64,000 nucleotides of DNA, from NCBI GenBank assembly GCA_013397455.1, contig VYZB01000291.1:332430-396429 (forward strand), written 5' to 3'. Each line of letters opens with the position of its first letter. Position 1 is the stretch's first letter. The notes under the pieces were generated by a model, which saw only the letters and a program-made list of their open reading frames with translations, was not told the origin of the DNA and did no database searches. The position numbers and the translations under genes were made by a program. Source of the DNA: Crotophaga sulcirostris. Lineage: Eukaryota > Chordata > Aves > Cuculiformes > Crotophagidae. This document shows positions 1-8,849 of the stretch, one piece after another.

Positions 1-2481
1 GTGTTAGCCACGCAGGAGTTCATGTCAAGAGAAATATTTCCCTAGGGTCCCATGAGAGGAAAGGGGAAAGAAGGGGACTCAGGGGTGCCTGACCCAGCGA
101 GTACGGAAAAAAAGCAGAGGCTGGTGACAGAAAGACCTTAATTCATGCACTATGTGCTTGAGTGATGTGTTTACTTTCAACCTTTAAGTCAAATTCAAGC
201 AGCAGCCAAAAACCACAGATCAACACATTTTCAGTACAAAGTGAAAGTAGGGTCATTGGCACCCTCGGTGCTCCACCAGTTTCTGAAACAACATTAAATC
301 CATATTAATACTCACTTTTAGTTAACCGTGTCAAAGGAGATGGTAATTATGGGTAAGTAGGAAGGGTGGGATGAAATCAAGTAATTGCTGCTGAAGGAGG
401 TAACATAAACACAATTAGTTGGAGGGGTTATTTTTAGTATTGAAGGAGACTTTAAAGCCAGTTCTGTTCTGGTTTAAGTTACTTCTTACATTGGAATATG
501 CTGGAAAAAATAGGAGTCTGAAAAATCAGCATCTAACTAAATTAATCTTCATGGTAATAGGTAAATTTACGTTTTTAGGCTACTATTATCATAATTATGC
601 CTTCTGGCAGTCTTTTGGGTGTTGTAAAGCAACATGCACCCATCGAAGTTCAGTGGGTCTACTCTGGTTTACCTCGCTGAGAACACAGTTCAAAGCCAAA
701 CAACTGGGGTGAACTAGGATACATCAAAGAAGACTTCATTTTACCATGGCTTGTGAATCAGTCTACATACTTTCTCTAACCTTGCTGTCTTCTGGGTTTG
801 GAGTCCTTGAGGCACCCCATGTATTTGCTTTAGACAGCTGGCAACAATGCTAATGGCATCTCATCTAGGAGCAGCTTTGGCTTTTCTCGGGTGTTTGAGC
901 CAAGAAGGGGCTTTCAAGTCTTACTTTCTCCATGGACTGGAAATTTCTATTTAGTGCTCTAAGCAGTCTGAATGAAACCCATTCTTCAGGCAGCCAATGT
1001 TAGCTGCAGAGGAGGGTAACCATGCTCTTAGTCCATTCTGGATCATATTGGGGTTTTAGTCAGACCATGACAACATAGAATTAGAGGGTCATGATTGTAG
1101 CATGTCCTGATGACTGACACCTGTCATGGCAAGTTTCATTTTCAGATTTTTTAATTAAAAAACATAAAGTAATTCTATTGCGACAGTGATCTGGCAAATA
1201 AATATATTTTCTCAGCAACTCCAGCATAGCTGAAATGGACCAATGCATAAAGAAAACAACTATGTAAAAGTGGTTTTTGGTTTGTGTGTTGTTTTTTTTG
1301 TCTCACCTTTTCACATTTGTGCAAAGGTCTTATTTTAGTTTTATTTCTGTCGGCTCAGCCATCTGTGCATTTTATTGCCTGTTCTAAGGAACTTTGCAGT
1401 GTTTTTGTGAAGAGCAGTAGGAAAGCACTGTGGAAAAAATTGAGTAGATATAAAGCCTTAGAGAAGAGAAGTGACACAACAAGCAATTTCTCCATTTGCT
1501 CCTCTAGATATTGAGTGGAGCTGGGGAAATTACTTTAAGTACATAAGGTGACACAATTACTACAGCTGAGTCTTTGTTTAATTTTCAAATAGACAATCCA
1601 CCGCACTGAATTCAAAGGTGCTTGGTTATGGGCTCTCCAGCCCTTCACTGCTAGGTCATCGGGTTCAATATTATCCTAGTTTGTAGCTCTACACTCTACC
1701 TTTTTTGTACAATCTATCTGAGAAATGTATACCTTTACTTTGCTTGTGAATTAACTATTGACAAGTTCTGATTTTTACAAACACGTTCACAATTCAGAAT
1801 AATTTCACATGTGGTCTGATTTCAGCTTGTGGACTAATCACAGACTATTCACCGTGACTATTGCTTTGAGTATTTCCTATTCATGATGCCTGATTAAGAT
1901 GCATCACTACATTTCTCTGTCTTCTTTGGATGACACTGATATTGCATAGAGCTTTCGACTGACCTTCTAACCCTTTTGGTGAAAATATATGTGCACGAGT
2001 GCCCACAAGGCTCTCCTGCAGCTTTTTTTTATGGGCAAGATTTCATGCAGACAAGTGTTAGTGAAAAGTGCTTGATAAAGAACAGAAATCATATCAAAAG
2101 AGATGTATGAAATTCATTCACATTGATGTTCTGAAATGCTATTTTTGAACTGTTTCGCTAGGTCTTTAAGTGAGCAAAAAGAAGGCTGTGTGAAAACTAC
2201 CCATGTGAAATAAGTGTTTTCCCTCAATTTCTTAGTGTGCATTGGAAATACAGTCACAGCAACCAGCAGTAACTGAATAGCTCTGAAGTGGTCTCCACAG
2301 CAAAGTCACGGGATACTTGGCATTCAGTGATACCCTGGCCATATTACTCCTGGGTGTAGTACAGGCATAACTAGCTGGTAATATATTAAGGTTCCTGCAC
2401 TGTCATTTCAGGTGGAATACTTTTACTAAGGATGTCAATCTCTACATCTATTAACCTTTAACCAATTAATTTCACTTTAAT

Positions 2482-2505
2482 TATTTTTTTTAATTAAAAA
2501 AAATA
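2482..2505. repeat. 24-bp perfect A/T palindrome
   Basis: The run is T-A, eight T, AATT, eight A, T-A, and is identical to its reverse complement over 24 bp. It could extrude a small cruciform or simply be a replication-slippage product. Palindromes of pure A/T arise easily in AT-rich DNA, so function is not implied. Confidence 0.8.
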
Positions 2506-2745
2506 CAACCCCAAAATCAGTGCTGCCCAGAGATAAGAATTGACCAAGACTCATCTTGTAGCTCTAATGCCAAAGAGACAACAGGGATACAGTCCAGGGC
2601 AAAAAAACTGGTTCATTTAATTACACCTGCACAGTATTTCAATAGTACGCCTTGGTGAGAGGGGCTTTTAAGAGTAAAGTGCTTTGAAATAAAGCTATTA
2701 AATGCATATGGAGACACTGATCGATGCACTCAGGTTGTGGGGGGT

Positions 2746-2779
2746 GAGGAAGGAGGGAGAGGGAAGAAAAAGAAAAGGA
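2746..2779 (+). repeat. 34-bp homopurine tract
   Basis: An uninterrupted run of A and G (GAGGAAGG-type start, AAAAGA-type end). It is low-complexity sequence with some potential for triplex formation. No coding or transposon context. Confidence 0.75.
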
Positions 2780-5700
2780 CTTTTCTTCTCAGTAAGAACG
2801 GATTTGGAATCTTCAAGGGCATAAGGATGGTAAACGGTTGCTAAAAGTCCAAATTAAGAGGTATTAGTCCATTGTGTGGCAGTCAGTCACATCATATTCG
2901 CATTGCTGTTTTCTTGTCTGAGGTTTTGCCTTGATCTACCCTGGACCACATTGACAAGTCACAATTGAAGCATTCTAAATAATCCACAGTGAAATAAGGC
3001 ATAGGGTGTCACTCTCTAGGCTACAGAAAGCCTGAGCGCAGTGAAGTTAGAAAGGGTAGCAAAGCCCTTTTCAGTCGCGTTTCTCAGCCGATTAAACTCA
3101 TTCAGGGCCAGGCTGCTGGAACGAAAACAGAAAGATCACCTCCTGTTCTCCAGTGTTTTGTTGGCAACAGCAGACAGATGTAGAAAAGTAGAAACATTTT
3201 TACTATAGCAACAAAGAGGGAAGGGGTGGGGGGCAAATAAAAAAAAGAAGTTGGAATTTGTGGGCTTGTTAATGTCTCAGGTACTTTGGGACAGTACTTC
3301 AGTTAAGAGACCTTGTCAGCACAGACTGGAATTCAAAAGGTTCATGTGAAATCACTGTGCAGTGCAAACCTGTGTCCTCATTTCTCCCCGAACTCCTCCA
3401 CTGGTACAGTAATTAACCATAAGAACAGATTGACACATGGAGATCTACTTCATTAACATTTTTTTTGTTTGTTTTTTTTGGCTTTTCAGTAAAACCCATT
3501 TAAAAGTGATGCTTTCTTTAAGAGCATCCCATCCACCCATGCAGCCACACTGATGTGACATATTGTGACACAAGATGCCACAGAAAATTAAGCTGAGCTC
3601 TCCAACTGAGGACTTGATTTAGCCATACATTCTCCACAAGTCACCATTTAAATTAACTGTTGTAGATGCAAGCTAGGAAAACGATAATTCATCTAATGTG
3701 AGTAGTTGTGCAGAAACAATTTGCTGCTACTGGAAAAATAATCTGGAAAATACATACTTAAAATATCATACTTTTCCCTTTCTATGTATAAAGATAAATA
3801 AACTCAGTTGCAAGAAATGCATCACATTTTTAAAGGTCACTGCAATAATTTTTTCCTGCTGCCTATTATTTTTTCAGTCTTGGCAAATGCAGATTTGCAG
3901 GTATAAATGTGCATACATGTGTATGTTAAAAAATGTATAATTAAAAAGTTTTTGCACACTTTCAATGTAGAAATGCCTATGCATCTAGTCTGAGAATAAA
4001 TTAAAATGATTTTATTTCTGTGCGATGGGAAAAAAATCAACCCAAACCTCTCAATTAAAGGTACTGCACGAATGATTCTGTAAACTTGTGATTAGGGTAG
4101 TAAAATGGGAGACCTATGTATCAGCCTCTCCTCTAATGAAAATATTCTGTATAAAAGAATAGTTACAATGGTAATACTGAAAAAAGACTTATTCCCTATC
4201 AAGACCTGTGGTTAGGGCATTTCAGATGTGGTTGACATAGATATTGCTTCTGAAAAGAAATTGAGACAGAAAGGATTTATACTGAAGTGTTTCTACCTCC
4301 TAAACAAATATGCTGCTGATGAGCATATTCAATCTAAAAGTTAGCCCTCAAAAAGCCAAACACTGCCTTGGAGTGTTTTGTTCCTTAGAAAACTTGGCCA
4401 TTAACCTTGATATTTACATTAGTGTTGAGCCCTTTTGAAGATCAGGCCTTTTGAGGTGATTGTATAGTTAAACGTTTCTGAAAAAATGACTTTAAATTCC
4501 TAAGTCTCTTAAAGATCTAAGATCCGCCTCTTTTCACTTAGATGCTTTTTGAAAACCAAAATCAGAACCCCAAATAATCATCTTTGGTGCCAAAGCAGAC
4601 AAGAAGAGCAGGGCAGGACTTAGTAGTGCCTGTTTGAAGGGGACAGGGAGGATGCGCAGGGTTTCTGCACCAACCTGTCACCATTGGGATAACAAGTTCT
4701 GACCCTTTGGAAAGCAGAGGTGATTCCCCCAAGGGTGGGTAAAGCGATGTCAAGCACTTTAGCAATTAAGCTAGCCTATATCTGAAGCACTTGAGTGTTT
4801 ATGGGCAATGACTAGCCCAGAGCTTTTTTTTGTAAGCTCCTGTCTTTCTGGCCTTAGATCCCATCTTTGAGATAATGGCTAACTGGTCCTAACATTATAT
4901 ACCTCCTTTTCCAGTCCTCATTTCCCCAAACCTTAGAGACTTACTGGATCTCTTTTGCTCTGTATTTGCAAGAACGGATCTAAAATACTGTGGACATTTA
5001 TCACTGAGTTGTGGTTTTGCCGTACTTCAAAAATTTGTGTAATATATATTAGGTGTCTATGGATTTTGGCATGGTATCGGGCCATCTTAGTGATTTGGCA
5101 TTGTTTAGACTGCAAAATAACACACAGGGTCAAGAGCAGTCAATATTGGTCCTATAAACTATTGTCTAGGCTCTCATAAATTGTCCTCTAATTTGTGGCT
5201 TTAAAAAAAAAAAGAAAAAAAGAAAATATCAGCAGTCAAATCTCTCTGCCTCCACAACTGCACCAGTTTTTTTTAGTGAAAAGTGCTGTCCTTCCCAGCA
5301 GTCCACTGAGGTGTTTGTGTCTATTGTCCACATTGGGCCAAAGTATTAGGGACCAGGGTGACTTTTAATGTTGTACAGGGAAATGCAAAACTAAATCCCC
5401 AGATAGAATTTCAGACAAACAGACATTTTATTTACTTATATTCATCTCTTCTGGAAAAAAAAAGGGAGAAAATAGCTTGCTTAATCCCAGTACTAACACA
5501 ATATTGATTCACATTCATGTTCAGTATTTATTGACGTGCATTGCATACAATGGAGGCTATCAATTAGGCTACTCTGTTGAAGGGAAGGGGCAATCATATT
5601 AGAAAACAGATGAAGCTCATAGTTTATATAGTCCTAATTTTATGTAATGTAAACCTTTCAAACCCTGGGCACATGAGAGTGAAAATGCATGTCCTGATGA

Positions 5701-6587
5701 AAAAAAAGTGAAAAACAAATGGATTTACTCTCCAGCTAATTACTAAGGGTGACTGTCCACAGAGTCACATCATTATTTCCTGAAGTTCTGTAATGAAATC
5801 AAACTTCTCTTTTTACAAACTGAATTTCTCTGCATTTTATTAACCAACTTTAAATACATTTGTGCAATAGCTTAGCACAAGGTTTTGTTTGGAGTGGGCC
5901 AGATATATGAAATTTTAGAAGTGGTGTGTAATCTTGCCATATTCCTTCTGTACATTTAAGCAGGGGTTCAGCATACTGAATCCCTATTAAAGATCAATGT
6001 CAAGGAGAGCATAATGGCATATGGGCAGTGTTCAGGAGACCAAGTTGTTGCATGCAGAAATCAAATATAAAACACTCTCTATTTTGCCCCTTGGAGGTTT
6101 TATTGCACGGTCACAGCTGGATTTACACTGTATTTAATAAAACATTAGTAGCCACCAGGGATTTAAATATGTAACGTAATTCTTTTTCAGTAAAATAATT
6201 CCATAAATCCAAATATGAAGCTTTTTTTTTTTTCAAGTGCTGTATGCCCATAATTAAATTAAACCCTATATATGGCTTTTTTTCACCATGGAATTTAATG
6301 GAAGTAAAATCCATCTGCAAAGTTGATTTTGGATACATATTCACATTTTTTTGAGCTGAAGTAGGTCTAATGGCTAATAAGTTTTGGGGAGAAACAGGGG
6401 TGCTGGCTCTCCATCCTGGCTGAGCTACTTTTGGTACAGACACGTGGCAAAATGATGGTCAGTATTACTTTACAGAGGCAGGTGAAGGTATGTCTAATTC
6501 GGCGCTGAAAAAAATTGCAGAGTTGGTGTCATTTTCCCCAAACTCTGTGGTCCCTACTGGCATTTGGACTACTGAGAAAATGAACAA

Positions 6588-6874
6588 TCTCAGGCTACCA
6601 GTGACAGAACTAGAGGACGTGGGCTCAAGCTTCGTCAGGGAAAGTTTAGGCTTGATATTAGGAAAAATTTCTTCACAGAAAGGGTAATTAGCCATTGGAA
6701 TGCGCTGCCCAGGGAGGTGGTGGAGTCGCTGTCCCTGGAGGTGTTTAAGAGGAGGTTGGATGAGGCACTCAGTGCCATGGTTTAGATGATGGGTTGGTGT
6801 TGGTGTTGGGTTATAGGTTGGACTCGATGATCTCGGAGGTCATTTCCAACCTTGTAGTACTGTGATACTGTGAT
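6588..6874 (+). mobile_element. CR1 LINE, 5'-truncated 3' end (copy A)
   Basis: The segment matches the 3' part of the intact CR1 frame at 8086-8721 almost base for base: codons for the end of ORF2 (ending in the ALSAMV-type C-terminus just before TAG near 6783) and then the 3' UTR with the GGTTGGACTCGATGATCTC motif. It ends in two copies of an octamer, ACTGTGAT, which is how CR1 tails finish instead of poly(A). The 5' boundary is where similarity to copy B begins, near the shared TCTCAG at 6588-6593. A frameshifting difference interrupts the ORF2 remnant. I see no clear target duplication. Same orientation and same subfamily as the larger copy 230 bp downstream, with differences at very roughly one base in ten. 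Confidence 0.93.
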
Positions 6875-6954
6875 CAGAATACAGCTGTACTGTCTTGGCC
6901 AATGAACTTTACTTTGTGCAGTGACCAAGGTGGCCTGGCCACATTATCCATATA

Positions 6955-7106
6955 TAATCACAGAATCGTTCAGGTTAGAAAAAGAATGTCTTTTTCTGTG
7001 TCTACGGTCATTAAGTCCAACTCTTAACCTAGCACTGCCAACTTCACCACTAAACTATGTCCCCAGCACCAGACCTACGCATCTTTTAAGAACCTCCAGG
7101 GACATT
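6955..7106 (-). mobile_element. Older CR1 LINE 3' end, part 1 (host of nested insertion)
   Basis: Read on the minus strand this is a CR1 3' end of a different subfamily from the plus-strand copies. On the plus strand it starts with the reversed tail (AATCACAGAATC), followed by the AGTCCAACTCTTAACCTAGC and CCACTAAACTATGTCCCCAG blocks and AACCTCCAGGGA, familiar from bird CR1 3' ends. The match stops at 7106 and resumes at 8808 with GACTCAACCACTTCCTGGGC, exactly the next expected piece. So one element has been split by a 1.7-kb insertion. Confidence 0.88.
7101..7106. repeat. Target-site duplication GACATT, left copy
   Basis: GACATT lies here and again at 8802-8807, directly bordering the inserted CR1. 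Removing the insertion and one copy restores a continuous older CR1 (CCAGGGACATTGACTCAACC), which fits the expected spacing of that family with no gap. That restored continuity is what makes the 6-bp repeat credible as a target duplication. Confidence 0.8.
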
Positions 7107-7140
7107 TAAACGCGACCAAGGCAGCTCCAGCAACAAACTC

Positions 7141-7457
7141 GGGGTGGATCAGCAGCAGGAAGGGTCAGTGCTGCCGCCGGGTGCTCGATCCAGGTGGGCA
7201 GAGAACCCCCGCGCGCGGGAAAGCTCAGGGGAGACCCCGGCAGGGCGGCCCTCTGGAACACCGGAAGCGGCAGCGGTCACGTGGGCGGCCCACGTGGCAG
7301 GGTGGCGGTCCCGGCAGCAGCCGCTGGAGATTTAAACGTCTCCTTGGGGGCCGCCGGAGCGCGCAGACGGGGCCTCAGAGAGGCCATTGGCGCAGGCGCG
7401 GTGAGCAGGCGCCCTGCCAGTGGGTGTGGTGGGCTTTTCCAGCTCCCCTCACCAACA
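7141..7457 (+). promoter_or_regulatory. CR1 5' UTR, CpG-rich internal promoter-like region
   Basis: By my count 28 CpGs fall in 7141-7420, the only CpG-dense stretch in the window. Visible factor-binding cores include an ETS-like CCGGAAG at 7261, two E-boxes (CACGTG) inside a perfect 19-bp palindrome at 7278-7296, a reversed CCAAT box (CCATTGG, 7384-7390) and an NRF1-like GCGCAGGCGCG at 7390-7400, all upstream of the ORF1 ATG at 7458. LINEs carry an internal promoter at the 5' end, so this is the expected place for one. Activity here is inference. Confidence 0.6.
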
Positions 7458-8062
7458 ATGGTGACCAGGGGAGCCAAACCCACTGCTACCAGGAGAGTGG
7501 CTGTCCAAACGGTGCCTCTGCTGAGGGGTGCAGCTGCCCAGAATGCTCCAGGGAGTGCCTCAGCCTGTGCGTGGTTCCCGAGGACGATCCAAAAAAACAC
7601 CTGCATGAGGTGTGAACAGGTTCATGACCTGCTTCTGGTGGTTGCAGACCTTAAGGATCAGAGACAGACTGGTGGAGTCGCACCCTCTCTCCTCCCAGCA
7701 ATCCTCCCCAGGAGGCAGAGGGGCCCTATGCTCCTCATCAGCTGGATGAGGGGAGTGACCTGGTTGGTGAGGAGGAATGGGAGCAGGTCTGCTCTCGTGG
7801 GGGTAATAGATCTCCCTTCCAGATTGCCACCTTTCCAGTTGCCCTTACACAACAGGTTTGGGGTCCTGGAATTTAGGGCCCAGGCTGAAGATAGTGATGG
7901 AGAAAATTAACCTGGAGAAGCTCTCAGTTTTACTTCATCTGTCAGATGGATCAGAACCGCCAATACAAAAAAGAAGAGAAGGAGAGTTGTTGTAGGTGAC
8001 TCCCTTCTGAAAGGGACAGAGCGTCCTATATGTAGGCCGGATCCAGCCCATAGGGAAGTCTG
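7458..8062 (+). pseudogene. CR1 ORF1 remnant (esterase-type ORF1), truncated with in-frame stop
   Basis: The start is ATG at 7458 (MVTRGAKPTATRR), the usual kind of CR1 ORF1 opening. A CxxC pair (C49, C52 in CMRCEQV) precedes a short leucine-rich, possibly coiled-coil stretch. Residues near 130-140 (LPLHNRFGVLEF) match a recurring ORF1 motif, and GDSLL at codons 180-184 (7995-8009) followed by [17 protein letters not shown] is esterase block I. One TAA at 7908-7910 (codon 151) interrupts an otherwise open frame. The frame is the same on both sides, so there is no net frameshift. The rest of the esterase is lost at the deletion junction. CR1 ORF1 proteins bind nucleic acid and carry an SGNH-type esterase domain. 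This copy cannot make one. Confidence 0.85.
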
Positions 8063-8721
8063 GACATTTTGTACACAATAACCCCATGCAAAGCTATAGA
8101 CTGGGGACAGAGTGGCTGGAGAGTAGTCAGGCAGAAAGGGACTTGGGAGTACTGGTAGAGAGGAAACTCCACATGAGCCAGCAGTGTGCCCAAGTGGCCA
8201 AGAAGGCCAATAGTATCCTGGCCTGCATCAGGAATAGTGTAGCCAGCAGGACCAGAGGCCCCTTATACTCCGCACTAGTTAGGCCACACCTTGAGTACTG
8301 TGTGCAGTTCTGGGCCCCTCAGTTTGAGAAGGATGTCAGGATACTGGAGTGCGTCCAGAGGAGAGCAACGAAGATGGTGAAGGGGCTGGAGCACAAGCCC
8401 TGTGAGGAGCAATTGAGGGAGCTGGGGCTGTTTCCCCTGGAGAAGAGGAGGCTCAGGGAAGACCTTATTGCTCTCTACAACTACCTAAAAGGAGGTTGTA
8501 GTCAGACAGGGGTTGGTCCCTTCTCTCAGATGACCAGTGACAGAACTAGAGGACATGGACTCAAGCTTCGTCAGGGGAGGTTTAGGCTTGATATTAGGAA
8601 AAAGTTCTTCACTGAAAGGCTGATTGGCCATTGGAATGCGCTGCCCGGGGAGATGGTGGAGTTGCTGTCCCTGAAGGTGTTTAAGAGGAGATTGGATGAG
8701 GCACTTAGTGCCATGGTTTAG
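8063..8721 (+). pseudogene. CR1 ORF2 C-terminal fragment (after the RT core)
   Basis: Open from the junction to TAG at 8719-8721. Recognisable blocks are [108 protein letters not shown] and [13 protein letters not shown]. This is the conserved C-terminal region of the CR1 ORF2 polyprotein, downstream of the reverse transcriptase palm. The endonuclease and catalytic RT motifs are absent. No stop or frameshift occurs in about 220 codons, so the copy is not very old. The reading frame differs by one from ORF1, so the junction does not create a fusion. The first in-frame ATG is 8086, but no evidence supports translation from it. Confidence 0.93.
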
Positions 8722-8801
8722 ATAATGGGTTGGTGTTGGTATTAGTGTTACTGTTGGGTTATAGGTTGGACTCAATGATCTCAAAGGTCCTATGGTACTG
8801 T
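8722..8801 (+). mobile_element. CR1 copy B 3' UTR and tail
   Basis: The stretch contains the GGTTGGACTCAATGATCTC motif that the CR1 reverse transcriptase is thought to recognise, and a single degraded tail unit (GGTACTGT) before the right GACATT. Compared with copy A it has an extra GTTGGTATTA-type repeat unit and lacks about eight bases (TTTCCAAC) after AAAGGTCC. Confidence 0.85.
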
Positions 8802-8807
8802 GACATT
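8802..8807. repeat. Target-site duplication GACATT, right copy
   Basis: Right partner of 7101-7106. See that entry for the reasoning on the empty site. Confidence 0.8.
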
Positions 8808-8849
8808 GACTCAACCACTTCCTGGGCAGCCTGTTCCAATTCTTGACAA
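8808..8849 (-). mobile_element. Older CR1 LINE, part 2
   Basis: Continues the split minus-strand element with GACTCAACCACTTCCTGGGC and AGCCTGTTCCAATTCTTGAC, then dissolves into unrelated AT-rich sequence. Only about 190 bp of this older copy survive in total. It is therefore 5'-truncated, typical for CR1. Confidence 0.85.

Larger units (their letters stand above)
1..6587. other. Unique AT-rich non-coding DNA, no gene seen
   Basis: The block is AT-rich and CpG-poor. Open frames are short (about 106 codons or fewer), have no recognisable domain and are broken in all frames, so I call no exon. It contains a perfect palindrome, a purine tract and short A or T runs (an A-rich run at 5203-5226, T12 at 6222-6233). 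No transposable element is recognisable. It reads as intergenic or intronic vertebrate sequence. Confidence 0.6.
7107..8801 (+). mobile_element. CR1 LINE with 5' UTR, internally deleted (copy B), inserted in older CR1
   Basis: In order: CpG-rich 5' UTR (7107-7457), ORF1 from its start codon through the first esterase motif (7458 to about 8060), an abrupt junction near 8060-8065, the last ~220 codons of ORF2 (to 8721), then the 3' UTR and tail (8722-8801). Full-length CR1 elements are about 4.5 kb in the family. This copy is about 1.7 kb and lacks the rest of ORF1 and the endonuclease and most of the reverse transcriptase of ORF2. The 5' end is present, so this is internal deletion, not the usual 5' truncation. 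It is flanked by GACATT duplications. It cannot be autonomous. Confidence 0.92.

Noticed and set aside
3218..3233. G-quadruplex on the plus strand
   Set aside because: Three G runs only (3, 4 and 6).
7181..7615. 144-codon and overlapping frames in the GC-rich stretch
   Set aside because: They are out-of-frame readings of the CR1 5' UTR and ORF1. GC-rich DNA has few stops. The real ORF1 frame starts at 7458.
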